From Petrosia ficiformis (lineage: Eukaryota > Porifera > Demospongiae > Haplosclerida > Petrosiidae), in the NCBI GenBank assembly GCA_947044365.1, contig OX345636.1, positions 18,888,548-18,952,547 on the forward strand: a stretch of DNA of 64,000 bases, read 5' to 3'. Positions 24,798 through 37,852 of this stretch are shown in pieces; position 1 is the stretch's first letter, and each line of letters begins with the position of its first letter. The notes beneath the pieces are model-generated. The model did not search any database, was not told the origin of the DNA, and saw only the letters and a program-made list of their open reading frames with translations. Both the position numbers and the translations under genes were made by a program.

Positions 24798-26258
24798 AGA
24801 AACTCTGTCCCTGACTTAGTTCGAAGTTGTGTTCACATTATAACCTCACTTATAGTTAATGTTGCTTGCGACTTTCAATCCATTTATACTGATGTTCATT
24901 TATATTAATCCTGAAAATATTTATCAGCTTTGTCATGTAAATTAATGTTGTGTTATATTTTCTATATAATATTATGTAGTTCAATTCAAAACTTAATGAT
25001 AATTCTCTCAAGTACTAAGTAATGTGTGTAGTTATGACCCACAGGGCCATAAAAAAATGAATATTTAAAATTTTGAATTATGATTATGTCATTATCTAGT
25101 AAGTATGTATATACAGTTTCTTTTGTAGTGCTTCTAAGGATCAAGTTGTTTCTTGCGCTTCAAGATTTAGCTTAGTTTATCGTGGAGAGAGAGCACTTAT
25201 CTCACCAAAGTAAAACTCGAGGCACTTTAGTTGTATTGTCACCCAGTTGTGTAAAACAGCTGCATGCATAGTGATTTGTTGTTAACATTACTAGAGCAGT
25301 AGATGGAGTTTAGGAAGTATAGGTTATAACCAGAGGAGGTTGTGCTTGTGCAACTTCACGTCATTGTGGAATTAAATCAATAATTATTTAATTTATAGGA
25401 TATATTACAAGTAACCACAATAATTATTATGCATAAAATGATTATGATGTGGAGTGAAGTATGCATAACTTCTGGAGTTATAACAATTATACCCTGTAAC
25501 CACACTAACTTATGTAGTGTGAATATGTACAGTACTGTCAATAATAATATATTTAACCTGTAACAACATTGGCCTGCAAAAACGTATAAACTAAATAGTT
25601 TATATAAGTTTTGTTAAAGTGCATTTGTATATATGTATTTGTTTTTGTAAAGTAGCTAAAATGGCAGTAACAAATTTTTATAGTTTAATCCTAATCCTTG
25701 TTCGTGGAGGGTTACTATAATTATGTGTGTGAGTGAGTATTATCCAATTTTCCACAAACATTGCCACTTCATTAACCCTCAGATATAATTGCATAAATCA
25801 CCATAGTTCTGAATTGCTCATTCAGGCCATGCATTCACAGAAAGTGTGGAACATAGTGTACATAGAATTATATAGACCTTTGGTTTGTGTCCTCGGATGT
25901 GATATAGCACTTGATAGCTTGAGCTATGTAAACATCCTTGGACACAAACCTCGAGTATGATTTTGTTATATAAGACTGGGAAGTGTACTATAATAAATTA
26001 TGTATTTATTGCTTCTGACATCTTATTATTGCTGGTTTGCAGAAATAATATTCTAAGGTAGTGTTTAGATTGTCCCACTTGCCTGGCACTGATATGTACC
26101 TTTCCTTTTCAGACAGGCCACAATTTAATTAAAAATTCAGAATCTAACTTACTCGAGTAATTGTAAAGTTATGAGTTTGAAAACTGTACTATCAAAAAAA
26201 AAAATACAATAAATTATAATAACTAATATAATAACTATAGTACTATTTTTATAATAGT
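24798..26258. other. Intergenic, AKR-4 to caspase-like gene
   Basis: Convergent interval between the AKR-4 stop and the caspase-like stop. No gene is recognised. A single palindromic ACCCACAGGGCCAT near 25035 resembles the end of the GGCCCGTAGGGCC MITE family. It is conserved, with small indels, in block B (54806-56418). Confidence 0.6.
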
Positions 26259-29200
26259 TCACAATTCTACCACTGCAGCTGGTTGCCACATGGGTAGTTC
26301 AGGGATATCAATGACAACATCTTCTGTTGGCATGGCACCATATTCCTATTTTAAGAAAGTAATTTGTTAAAATGTATGATCATTTAATCAATACACAGTT
26401 TATATTTCAAAACTTCAAAATTGAACCACACATCAACCAGCCGTCCTAAAGCTCATGTACAGTATTACTCATGTTAAGTATGACTATTAAAGCACAGGTG
26501 TTGTACATTATTAATATGTTTTACACACAATGTAATACAATAATATTAGAGCAGAAGTACATGTATACTTACTCCTGAATCAGTGGCCTCCTCTCCAACT
26601 ATCTTAGTATAAAGTTTGTTAAGTCTTCCAGGAGGAATTTTGTGTTTACGCAAAACATCCACATAGTATTCCAATCCAAGTTTCAGATCATTTCGTGAAA
26701 TTTCAAAATCACGATGAATATTATCTACTGCAGCCAGGACATGTATGAAAGCGATAATAAAAATATTTGGATCTGTAATATTTTCTTGGTCACATGCAAT
26801 GAATATAGAAGCAACACTATACATCATCGAAGCCAATGCAGCAGATAGTATAGGACCATTAAGCAATTCACGCTTTTCCAATTCTGCCAAAGCCCCTTCA
26901 GAACTTGCAGCAGTTTGAAGCCAAGATAGACATTTGTCTTCTATAGGCTGTATTTTCTTAGTATGCCGTGAGAAGTCGTAATACTCCAAAACGAAACTGA
27001 ATCTTCCAGGAGCAGCTGAATCAGTTTGTTCTTCTTCTGAGTCAAAATAGCTCTGAACAAAAGCTGTCAGTTGATAGTACTTAAACTCCGGTTGCATCAT
27101 GCGCCATGTCAGCACATCTTCTCTAGAGTCATATGAGAGTAGAAGAGATGAAAAGGCCATGCAGCAAGCATCACAGTTTTCATATATCTCCTTAACGGGA
27201 AGTTTACCAGGTTGAGCATAAGATTTGAACAAATTTGAACAAAAGAAATAATTAAAAATGGATTGTCCAAGTGCTGTGACTACTAAAGATGCTTCATTAG
27301 CAGTACACGATGCAAACACATACAACCCACCAATGGGGAGTTCATGTTTTACTGTACCAGTAGCAATGACTTCAGCCATTCCACCAGAATAACAGCTGTC
27401 AAGAATTATGAGAACATAGCGACCTTGAAAACGAACCCCGTGGAGCCAACTTGTTATCTTCTCACCAGTAATGAATTTCTCTTCAGTACGATCAAAATCT
27501 GCTGGTACAAGACCCCATTGATACTTCCCAGCCTTTCCGACTTTAAGTCCATGCCCAGTGAAGTGGAATATAAATATTCCATTTGTGTCTACTTTGTTAG
27601 CTGCAAACAGGAATGTGCGTCTTATCCCATCAAATGTGCAATCTTCTACCTTCCTAGATGCAACAAATGATTGAACATTTTGTGAAGGCAGACCAACTAG
27701 GAAGAAAGGATAAATAAAAATTTAAACAGTGAATTAATTATTAAACATCAAATCTAAAGTAACACAAGTACTTAGCTGGATCAATCACTGGCTGTATGTA
27801 AACATTTAAGGTGATAGGTGAGAATTTTATGAATAATTAACAGACACAATGAAGGCATTGTGTAGAACCTTCACCCATGACCATGCAGAGGTCAGAGTTC
27901 ATGTGCAAAAAATGAGCATAATGAGGAGATGGTGTGTAAGGCTGTGAAAAGGTGTTTCATTTGAATTATGAAACTTGAAGGGTTTTTTAAGACAAGAAGG
28001 AAACACTATGTAAACTTTAAAATTATATTTCTCTTTACATCACAGTAGATATTCTGATTATCTCACCACATTAATTTTATTTTAATCATTAGGCTATAAT
28101 TGCCTCTTGAGGAGGTACTTTGGTAAAGTCAAGGGGTAATTAATAAAGGGGGGGGGGTGGGGTTGGGATTAAAAAAATAATGCTTGGGGTGGTACCTGTA
28201 TTATCTTGAATAGTTTTTGTACACTTGTTTATTGCTTAGTATAGATTCAAAATAAAGTAAACAGGGTTATTCTGTCAGTTAAAATTTATGCTTTTTTGCA
28301 TCCTAGTCTAGTAATGGGCAGGCCCGTTGAGAAAGGGGGGCAAAGGAGGTAATTCCCTGGAGCCCCTACCTTTTGTGGGGGCCCACAGCTTTTCCAAAAT
28401 TATTATTATTGAGGTTATAATAATAGTAGTACATGTGTAATTGTTCAGTAGTTGAAACCTTCCTGAAGCATGAAGTGAAAACTCTTAAAATAACACGTGG
28501 TGAATTGTATATGGGTGTGGACAATGTTAATAGTTTGCCATGCCCCTATGAATACTTAATTAACCCCAAAATGTTTCGCTGTGCTTCGCTTGCCGAGAGC
28601 TCCCTCCCTTCCTTCCCTGGGCTTCTTTAATGTCTCAGCGGCCCTGGTAATGGGGTTGGCGAATTTAATTTTGTTTTAATGGAAATTAATATGTGTGGGA
28701 GGCACTTCACAAGCAACTCTTGTTAGCTTTTCTAAATTACTTAGCCAGAGAGAAACACTTCCAACACAATCCATAGATACAAAAATTAAGCTCTAACACA
28801 ATAGGGCATGGTAAATTATTGAGGACATACCCACTTGATGGTTGAATCAAGTACCGGTGGGTAATATCAAGTGGGCACAGTAAATAAGTACCCTAGGATC
28901 GAGGGCAAATGCACATGAAATATGCAAGGTGACTTATGACCCAGTTGCTGTTTGATTGAGTCCTCAAACCTGCACATAAACTAAATCTTAAAGACTGGTC
29001 ATGGTACCAGTGCAAAAGACAGTCTAATCATTATCATACCTGTTTTTTGAAACATTGCTGCTATGTGCTCTGCGTCAAATCCAGCAATTTTTGTGAGAGT
29101 CTTATGTCGATAGTTTGGACTGGTTTGTAAATCAATCCCATAGCTAACCATATAACTTTGTTCAGGAGAAAATTCTAGAATTTCAGGAGGTGTGTGAGCG

Positions 29201-29268
29201 TCCAATACGATTTCACCATGTTTGTGAATCACTCTGTGAGATCTCAAAGTCCCTTCTGACTGTCCCAT
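26259..29268 (-). CDS. Caspase-like (peptidase C14) protein, copy A, 479 aa
   Basis: Predicted cysteine peptidase of the caspase/metacaspase fold. Exons on the minus strand: 29268-29040, 27696-26573, 26345-26259; total 1440 nt, open, 479 aa. The catalytic dyad is visible: His125 in FHFTGHG and Cys178 in ILDSCYSGG, about 50 residues apart as in clan CD. The N-terminal YGIDLQ...DAEHIAAMF matches the first strand and helix of the domain, and GLVPADFD the segment after the His loop. The about 300 residues after the catalytic Cys have no family I can name. No CARD, death domain or membrane segment is seen. Intron 1 contains a hAT MITE, and a Mutator-like element lies about 100 bp upstream of the ATG. 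It is a paralogue of the gene at 56419-59421. The protease call is strong; the role (cell death, immunity) is inference. Confidence 0.85.
28319..28646. mobile_element. hAT-type MITE, 8-bp duplication GTAATGGG
   Basis: 328-bp element, ends CAGGCCCGTTGAGAAA and TGTCTCAGCGGCCCTG, flanked by GTAATGGG (28311-28318 and 28647-28654). It lies in intron 1 of caspase-like copy A and is present at the same place in copy B, so it predates the duplication. Confidence 0.88.
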
Positions 29269-29367
29269 GGAACAATTTTGATGGCGTAGGCACTAGAGTC
29301 TACTATGAGTCACTGGAGGAGGTGCGTAGGCGAGGTGCTAGGCGGGTCTCCATATCCACCGCCTACG

Positions 29368-30014
29368 TAGTCTCGTACCCAGACTGTCACGCCCCATGGC
29401 GAAAAACAGTCTGGTAACTTGGGCAAACATTCCTGGCGCAGTGACGTTTATTACAGAGAAAACGAAATAACCAATCAGATTTCAAATATTAGATCTAGTA
29501 CGAATCATGTGATTAACTCTTGAATAGGTGTCATTAGGTGACTGGAAATACTTAAAGATGGCGTTCCCTTTAGAAGCTATAGAAGATGCTTTAAAAATGG
29601 CTATTTCTCAAGCAGGATATAACAGTCTCGTATGAACAACACGAAACAATGATTAACTTTGTAAGGGGTAAAGATGTTTTTGTTTCTCTCCCGACTGGGG
29701 CTGGAAACAAAAACAACAGTCATAAAACACTTTCTACAAAAAAAGGATTTATCTGGTAGTACTATTTTGGCTCTCTGAAGAAAGTTCCAGACGCCGAAAA
29801 TATTAAAACTAGTAGAAGTAGCTATGATCACTCTTCTTCCACTGCAGGGACGCTGAAGTTGTCCACAAATAAAACACAACTCTAACTACGCCATATTATT
29901 ACAAACACCTGTCATGTGATGAAAACGCGGTGTAACGTCACTGCGCCAGGAATGTTTGCCCAAGTTACCAGACTGTTTTTCGCCATGGGGCGTGACAGTC
30001 TGGGTACGAGACTA
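29368..30014. mobile_element. Mutator-like element carrying a RecQ-helicase fragment
   Basis: 647-bp insertion absent from block B, whose sequence gives the empty site. Near-perfect terminal inverted repeats of about 80 bp start TAGTCTCGTACCCAGACTGT, with an inner inverted CCAGACTGT/ACAGTCTGG pair. A 9-bp duplication CCGCCTACG lies at 29359-29367 and 30015-30023. Long TIRs plus a 9-bp duplication fit Mutator-like elements. No transposase is present. Instead the plus strand from 29558 encodes a start-like MAFPLEAIEDALKMAISQ and, after a frame break, EQHETMINFVRGKDVFVS then LPTGAG, the Walker A region of RecQ-type helicases. Pack-MULE-like capture is the inference. Confidence 0.85.
29558..29720 (+). 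pseudogene. RecQ-like helicase N-terminal fragment inside the Mutator-like element
   Basis: Starts with ATG at 29558, gives about 25 codons, then shifts frame around 29630 and continues with motif EQHETMINFV and Walker A SLPTGAG before losing the frame. Similar in order to the fragment at 1262-1740 ([11 protein letters not shown], then LTTGFGK). Too short to be an enzyme. Confidence 0.6.
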
Positions 30015-30023
30015 CCGCCTACG

Positions 30024-31257
30024 TTACTTCATGTACATGTATATGTGGCACGTGCATGGGTGTGGTTTGAACAATATATCTTTTCCCGTACCATTTTCTT
30101 ACCCCATAATATTATCTAGTTTCGTAGCCAAATTTCAATTTGCATCATTATTGAGTTGCAGTGTAATCATGTATTAATTTCATGACACTATTGCACTATA
30201 ATTATTGCATATAAAGTCCACACATCCTAATTTTGAGGTCATTGAACCGCGTTGGACTTATCATGTTGTGCAAGGCTGCTACACTGGGTGCAGCAGCTAT
30301 GAAGACTGGACCCAATTAATGTGGGTTTGTTTGAGGTATGAAATCTGAACCCTCAGGAATTATCATGAAGCTGAAGAGGGCTTATCACAGGACCTAGGAT
30401 TATATTTCAACTTGGGTCTAACATGATTTCATCTTTTGGCCTATGAAGTCCCGGCATAAACACTAATGAATGTTACTGTTTTTTTAATTATTATTATTTT
30501 ACTTACAGGTTTCAAAATTTCAACCATCTGGAACTTTCAAATGCTTGTCATGTTTTGTTGTCTTCCTGTGAAACAAAACTATATATTTTTGTGACTGAGA
30601 TGGTGTTCTGCTACTACACTAATATGTACATACATACAATGGCTTTATTTACATCAGTGTGTACATTGTTGAGTACAAGTCAGGAAATGCTTTCTACAGC
30701 ACAACAAAATGTGTGTTTAGTTAGCATTGTATTGCATGAATGATTCCCTTTAACATCAGTGAAATGAAATATAAGCAGACAGCACCCTAAAATTATAGTG
30801 CTTTAACTATAATTAGTACAAACTACAAACTATATAGCTATCTGTGGTATAGGATGTATGTATGCTGAAAACAACTAATCCTTGCAACTATTGACCACTA
30901 AATTAGTTATTTTATTAACTAGTTTGTTTTTGCAGTGTTTAGAGACAGTTTGTATATATAGTGGAAACCACAAACATGTCTCAGACAACCTAAATTTGTG
31001 CAGTGTGATCGTGGGTTCACTTCCTAAAGACAGGTTGTACACCTTTGTTAAGATTCATGCTATTTAGCATCCATTGTGGTCAAATTAGTATGAATCCTTC
31101 AAAGTAGGTGTGTGTATAACCTAATTATAGCTTCTACATAACTGTTTTAATAGTAATAGTACTAACTGAATGAAAAAATGCAAGAAAAGAAACCAATAGG
31201 TTACAAAACTATTATAATTATAAAAAAACATTTATAATTATAGATAATTGTAAATAG
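30024..31257. other. Intergenic, caspase-like 5' flank to transporter 3' end
   Basis: Nothing coding is recognised on either strand. It is conserved in block B at 59520-61417, except for the TTAA MITE inserted there. It should contain the caspase-like promoter and the transporter 3' UTR. Confidence 0.5.
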
Positions 31258-34200
31258 TTAATGAAAGTAATTATACATATAAAACGAATAATTATTATTG
31301 CTAGCATAATCACTTTTAATCGTTTTAGCAGGAAGAGCAAAGACAACAAATATGACCCCAGCAAGAATAAGACACGACAGTAAGAGAATGGTGTAGGGGA
31401 CAGAAAGAGTAACGTGTAAATGATCGATAACTTGTCCATTTATCATATTGCCAGCTAAATTGAAAGCAGTGGAAAATCCAATGGCAGGACCAAGACACCA
31501 GATAGGATATATACTTGCATTAACAGTCCAAGTCTGAGGCATGAGTCCGAGATTTAGAAACGCAAGAGCAAGTATGAAATACACGATAATCATATACTTG
31601 TATTGAGAATGACGATCAACAGGGCAAAAGTCATAATACCAGCTTGTGAGTTGGTAATTAACTGTTTCTGCGTTGGTAAAATTTTGATACAGTCCACAAT
31701 TATATTCAACTTCAAATACACTCTTTTTCGTAGTGCCAGGAGAGCAAGTCCCAATAAAGGACAATGCTTTATCCTTAATAGTACAGTAACCACAATTTGG
31801 ATCATTAACGCATGATGAACAGCTCATATGAAAGCAACTATTACTTTGATTGTAGTCCTTATATAGAGGGATGGCATCTGGGCTTGTATGTTGTTGTATC
31901 AATTGTCCTGCACCAAATGTAATTATTAAGTAAAAGAAACCTAACAGAATACTCATAATAATCAGCTTCTTAGGTTCAATGAAATAGACCAAAGCAAGTG
32001 ATATCAGAGTGAATATCAGAGGGACAACAACGAATGTTAAAGAGAAACCGTATCCGTAATGTAACTGCTCAATCTTTTGAATCATTTTAATACTATAGAT
32101 TCTGTATAATTATAGAAAGACAGTTAATTGTAATAATTAAGATAATGAAAGATATGTATGCGGCAGTTAGCAAAATAACGTGATTATAACTGAATTTGGA
32201 ATATATACACATACATGTACTTTCAGTATACAGAAAAGATAATATGTACATGTACTAGGAATGTACATTTCATCTAATTTAATGCTAGCTTCAGTGAGGA
32301 CATTAATTTGATGCAGTAATGGAAAGTCCCAACTACATGTATTTAATAATAACAATTACTAATGACACTAAATACAGGTACTTACATTGCTTCTTGACTA
32401 AGTATTGATATGAAATGCACTCCACATCCAGCAACAAATAAGTATAAAGTGTTTAGAATAGCTAATGACACAGAAAAAGGAAATAGAAATATTGTGTAGT
32501 AAAATAATAATAGATTATGATGAAGGCTTCACAAGTCGTGGTTACTTCCATTGCCAAACAGCTGGTTATAACATACACAAGCCTTAAGAGTACTAGTGAT
32601 ATTTCTTGGCAAGGAATCAAGTAAACTATGTGGTTAGTAGTACACACTTTTATGCTTCTCTATATACAGGAATACAAGCGATAGCACATTATAGTCATGA
32701 TATACACCAGATTACGCTTACTAAAATATCCAACTTGTTACTACTAAAAAGTACAAATGTCTAAAGTGATTGGTTATTGCGTATAACATCACTGCAAAGA
32801 CACTTTGTGTTCATAAAATAATATCACTGTAAAAACTGATTGGAATTTGGTTATATGAGTTTCATTTAGTTAATAGTAATTAATATATAAAATACGAGAA
32901 CACCTACATGTACATGTAGGAAGCTTTTTATAATAATTTTGAAGTATGTTCCCAATTACAGATGTACTATCCATTAGGAACATAATGGTTGTTTCCATTT
33001 CCATTATAAGTGTTATTATGTTTTTAATGAAAAGTACAAATGAATTATCCATGCATTAATCCAAGTCTATGGCATATTTTACTTCACTTTTAATATATCC
33101 CAGAAAAGAGTTATAAACACATAACACCCACTCCAAGTCTCACTCTAACTTTAATGACCGCAATTAACAGTTCATGCACCTTGCTTCCTGTGATATATAT
33201 ACAACCCCAGGCATTGTTTAAACCAGCCTATAGTGTGTGTATAATACCCTTAGGAAAGGTGGTCTCAGGCTTCACCTTCAACCACTTCTCCCATGAGTAT
33301 TATGAGCCCATAAAACCCCGCTAGGCAGGTTAATATCTAATACTTATTGGTACATCGTATTTCAAGGATTGTATGCTAACATAAAGTGAATGGAAAACAT
33401 GCAACTGATACAACTAAATGAAATAGCCACTACTTTTAATATGATACAGTTGCACTCAATAGTACAACAATCATTTAGCAGGCTTCTTTGGAAATGACTG
33501 GTTTTTGTTTTTGCTTGAGATTTGGCTATTTGCTTTTTATTGTGTAAAATATAAACGTAATTATGCTAACTGCTTTGGCTTACAATCATATGTGCAGCTC
33601 TTGTGCAAGTTATGTTTGAATACAATTAGCAGCTTTAGCCTTACTGCTCATTTCATACAGAATGGGCTAGAATGTGTTATAACTCCATACTTATCATTGT
33701 ATTGGTTTGTTACAAACATGTGCAAGTAGTAACTTCTATAGTTTTGAATTATTCACAAGTACACATACATTGATTAGTTACACTTTTCTTCCAATTGTTT
33801 TCCCTTTCCTCAACAAGGATCTGATAATCATTATTAACTTCAGATGTATGACATATGAGTTTCAATGTACGTCTTGCCTCATCTCTCTTCCTACGATACA
33901 TAGACCAACGAGGAGTATGAGGTAGCAGAATGAATGCTGGGAGCATGATCAGTGGGGCAATCAATGTTGGCAGAAAGAAGACCCTGTTTAAAGAGATTTT
34001 ATAAATAACAATAGACCAAGCACTTTTAAAATCTAAACTGTTAGTTTGTTGTTGAGGTACATACCATTAATATGACTGTACATTACTATCTATTATAATT
34101 ACATGTACATGTATAATTATAGCCAACACATTTTAATATTGAAGGTATAAAGTTATTTTTGAATAAATACATAGTAGGAATCCTTAGAAAAGGTGATACA

Positions 34201-35432
34201 TGAATCATTAAACATACTATACAGTATACACTGTGTACAAATTAATGCTAATTGTTGTATTTACTACATGTATAATTTTATTAAGTATATTATAATTATA
34301 CTTATAGGAATTAAGTTGGTATGTCTTCTTTAGTAACTGATAGTAGCTACCAAACTTTGCATGCATATAAATTGCCCATTTTCAGTATGAACATGGCCTT
34401 ATTGCATTATACATGTAGCTGCAACATGTACATGTACACTGTTGACAGTGAATAATACACACGAGTAAATACATGTACATTAATACGAATGATGAACATA
34501 TTTCAGTATTGGAAGTTAATTCAAAGGAGAAACATACATGCTTAGCAAACAGACCTCCAAGTGTTTAAAAATCCATCTGACATCTTGCTTGACAACTCAT
34601 TTGCAGAGATTTCAAACACAACTCCAAATACTCGTCCCAAACTATACAACACACCGAAAACTGTTAACATCACATTACGATACTTATCATTTGACATCTC
34701 CCTTACATACATAAGACCACCAACGACAGCTGCTCCTACCCCAGTTCCAATCATAAACTGTCCAATCAAACTCATTGCATAGGACATAGATATTATAGAC
34801 AAGCAGGCACCAGTGAAAGTCAGTATTGAGCCTATAATAACGATATATTTTAGTGAAATGAAGTATGCTATGAAACCACTGATGATGGCACTCAAAACGG
34901 CTGCGGCTTTGGACGAGTTAATGATTAAGTTAAACATCCATGCCTTATCATGTACCAAAGTATTAAAGATGTTGAAGTCATTGTACAAACTTGCTCCCAA
35001 TCCGAAGCCACCTGTTTAGAAAAGTGAACAAAATCAGAAATTAATGACAACAGCTACCAACATAAGTATAATGGATTATGTCAAAAGACTATATTTTGAG
35101 TTGTTTATTAATGTCGCTGTGTCCTGTAGACAATTCTATTAAAAACGTCATAATTTATTAATTATCAGCATTGGTTATAATACTAATTATTATTAATAGT
35201 AAAACAAAAACATGAATTGACTGCATTGCCACAATGTTTTACACCTATCTGGTTTCACAATGTTATTATATAATTATATATAATCATTATTATAATTTAT
35301 ACGATCAATACCTAATCCTCCAAATACTGCCACAGCTATCAAACAACATGTCCTTGGGGAGCTCTTATTTTGCTCAATTTTCCTTTCCCCTGTATTAATC
35401 AGAGACACTAGTACTTCGTTGTCTTTGTTCAT
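31258..35432 (-). CDS. SLC2A13: Proton myo-inositol / sugar transporter, SLC2A13 (HMIT)-like, 562 aa
   Basis: Major-facilitator sugar transporter expected in a membrane and moving a polyol or hexose. Exons: 35432-35312, 35011-34555, 33983-33784, 32461-32386, 32092-31258; total 1689 nt, open, 562 aa. About 12 hydrophobic segments can be counted. Features: PHTPRWSMYRRKRDEA after segment 6 (the PxSPRW...R..EA motif), PQTWTVNASIYPIW before segment 11 as in HMIT, and a large extracellular loop between segments 9 and 10 with a PSI-like Cys cluster CSSCVNDPNCGYC, a hallmark of HMIT. The start is the only ATG before segment 1. Exons 3-5 are inside block A; exons 1-2 lie beyond it. Subfamily is fairly secure, substrate is not. 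Confidence 0.85.
32780..33465. other. About 690-bp segment in the transporter intron absent from block B
   Basis: Block B joins GATTGGTTATTGC directly to ATAGTACAACAATCATTTAG (near 62953), whereas block A has this extra segment between them. No inverted ends or target duplication were found, so it may be an insertion in A or a deletion in B. Confidence 0.6.
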
Positions 35433-37107
35433 GGTGAAGTGCGATTTACTTTAGGTAAACCACATTCCACCCACTAAATAATGGCTCCGCCTCGGAAACC
35501 ACACCTTGTGATTGTGTGGGTGGCTGGGTGCTTCTATACTAGTCTGGTGAGGCCTCTCCGTCCCCTTTGTTTTTGACATGTCATTTCAAAAAGGGGAGAG
35601 GCTGGTTTGCATGCCTTCACTGCACCTGCAACTCATGATTTTAATTGCTATGTATTTATGTACACTCAGAGTTTCAGAAACATTATACAACTGTGACAAT
35701 CTGCAGTTTAGTAGACGGTGCACCTGCTTATCATCATCTTTATCAGTAATAATATTATTATTATTATTAAAAATTAATTTTATATTGTTGATGCTTGCTG
35801 ACACAACAATAACAATTTTACACAACAACAACAATTTCAAAATAGCTTCATGTTAAAGATAATTAATTTGTTATACTATTTAATATCACAACACTTGTAC
35901 TCAAACATATGTTCATTAATGTGTTTCCGTATGTCAGCATGTCATGCCTACAACATGATGATGAAGGTGATGAATTACATATGTGATGAAGGATTAGGTA
36001 AATAGTTATAAATACACAAAAGTATACTCATTTTAGTGAAAATATCATGATCAGCCTATTATGAACTACCAATTACTTACCATCATGATAAGAAACATTC
36101 CAAAAAAGTAATAAGTGATTACAAGAGCACTGAGTTTAATATTACAAAATTTATTTCGGCTGTAAAATTGTATAATTTTGTTCTTATAATAATTATACAG
36201 AATGTGAAATCAGCAGATACAATATGAAAATGTTAAAGAAGGATAAAAAAAATCTCGAGGTTAAAAATTCAGTTTTGTGATATACTTGATGTGAGCAAAT
36301 TACCTATAATAAAGACATTATAATTACCATTGGAGCAAACTTAATAATGAATAATTATTATGAAGAGCAGATTACCATGAAATGACATGAATGGAGAATG
36401 ATATGATATATATGAGACTACATACACCATGCATATATGCATAAAGGCAAACAGACGTTTACTGAAAAGGTAACTGTCTTTAGATATTCAACATTTACAT
36501 ACCATGGAATAGCACGGTTGAACTTAATTTGAGGAGCTATTCTTTTTTTATGGAGCCCATCTATTCCAGCATAATCTAACTGATGTTGAGCAGTTGAGAA
36601 CACCTAATAGTTTACATATAGGTAAATTATTTTATTTAAGATGTCAAAACATTATATGAAATATGTTTAATATAAAATGCACTGTCCTTTTGTAAGAAGA
36701 CAGTGAATACATACACATACAAGAACATGTAATGCATGTAGATGACATACGAAACACATTAATGAACATATGTTTGAGTGCAAGTGCTATAATATTAAAT
36801 AGTATAACAAATTAACGATCTGTAACATGAAGCTACTACAAAAATTGTTGTTGTCAGCAAGCATCAACAACATAAAATTAATTTTTATACACGGCAAAAA
36901 TAGAAATAACAAATGTATGGGTTAGTGCATTTGCAAACAATGTAGAATACACACATCTAACACTTTACAGTAATTATATACATGTACCAATTATAATCAG
37001 TAATTATTATGATGCTTATTAGATGTGCAAAGAAGGTTTGGAAAACTACAATGACTTAATTATTCTGGAAATTGAAATTAGATTACAATTATAATTACAT
37101 GTATATC

Positions 37108-37852
37108 TAGTCTTGCATAGCCAGACCCATCCTAAAAGGGAAAGGTCTGGGGACAAGCCTATATGCACTTCGTTCAAGTACCACCAGATATTGGGTGTAA
37201 AACTCTTTAACCGTTACGTTGAGTCCCCTCCCTTCAAAGTAGCTAATGGCAGTTGCTGTGCTCTCTGTAAGTGTGTTGTTAGACTTGTTAGTGAAGGTAC
37301 AGCGAAGGCTAAAAGATTGAGATTGTACGAAGACAGTGCAGAAGCCACTAGAGAAAGGTTGGAATCGTTTCCTTATCAAGCACTATTGTTGGAGAGAACG
37401 GGTTTGGGTAGAAAAAGTTGGCTATGCTGCCACAAGTGTAAGAATGAAATTGATAAGTATTTTGAGTTTATTCAGGAGATCAACGCAAAGAAATTGCAGA
37501 GTGTAGCTGCCTTTGGTGAACCAACAGGTAGAAAGAGATCTGGCAGAAGACCATAAATCAGGGATTTCCCACATCCTGTGGGTAAAGACGCGAAAACATT
37601 GTTAGAGTCTACCTTCAACAAATCTGAAAACACACTCTCTTTGTTTTTCTTTCAATGCAGGAGAGGCCAGCATTTCTCATAGCAAATGCTATTACAGAGC
37701 CATAATAATTTATCACACATGAAATGTTTATCACTTCATGAATATAATTATTTATCTTCATGAATAATTATGATAAAGTAATATGACATGCTTGAATATA
37801 GGCTTGTCCCCAGACCCTTCCCTTTTAGGAATGGTCTGGCTACGTGAGACTA
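37108..37852. mobile_element. Mutator-like element with 9-bp duplication, carrying a Cys-rich ORF
   Basis: 745-bp element. Inverted ends TAGTCTTGCATAGCCAGACC and TAGTCTCACGTAGCCAGACC, then AAAAGGGAA and GTCTGGGGACAAGCCTAT in both. A perfect 9-bp duplication ATGTATATC lies at 37099-37107 and 37853-37861. The terminal TAGTCTC resembles the element at 29368-30014. It contains the ORF at 37113-37556 and is nested in the right arm of the inverted-repeat pair around COX6A-like gene 1. Confidence 0.85.
37113..37556 (+). CDS. Cys-rich ORF inside Mutator-like element
   Basis: Open frame of 147 codons whose first part overlaps the inverted repeat. From about residue 40 it looks like a real protein module: CCALCKCVV, a charged stretch, and CCHKCKNEIDKYFEF about 55 residues later (two CxxC pairs, a possible zinc site), then a basic end GRKRSGRRP and a stop. 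I do not recognise the family. It may be the N-terminal zinc domain of a transposon or host protein carried along by the element. Whether it is expressed is unknown. Confidence 0.4.
   Translation: MHSQTHPKRERSGDKPICTSFKYHQILGVKLFNRYVESPPFKVANGSCCALCKCVVRLVSEGTAKAKRLRLYEDSAEATRERLESFPYQALLLERTGLGRKSWLCCHKCKNEIDKYFEFIQEINAKKLQSVAAFGEPTGRKRSGRRP

Larger units (their letters stand above)
24484..34070. repeat. Segmental duplication, block A
   Basis: About 9.6 kb highly similar and collinear with 54489-63567 in the same orientation. It covers the last exon of AKR-4, the caspase-like gene and the three 3' exons of the transporter. Differences are point changes, small indels, a Mutator-like element present only here (29368-30014) and about 690 bp near 32780-33465 absent from block B. 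Similarity ends at the TTAA at 34067-34070, exactly where block B meets a piggyBac-like end. Confidence 0.92.

Noticed and set aside
30555..31067. Two ORFs conserved between blocks A and B (62 and 61 codons)
   Set aside because: Conservation equals that of the surrounding non-coding DNA and there is no protein motif.
32462..32647. Minus-strand ORF with IIIYYYFTTQYF considered as a transporter exon
   Set aside because: The five-exon model without it is in frame (1689 nt) and already has 12 membrane segments; both alternative frames meet stops.
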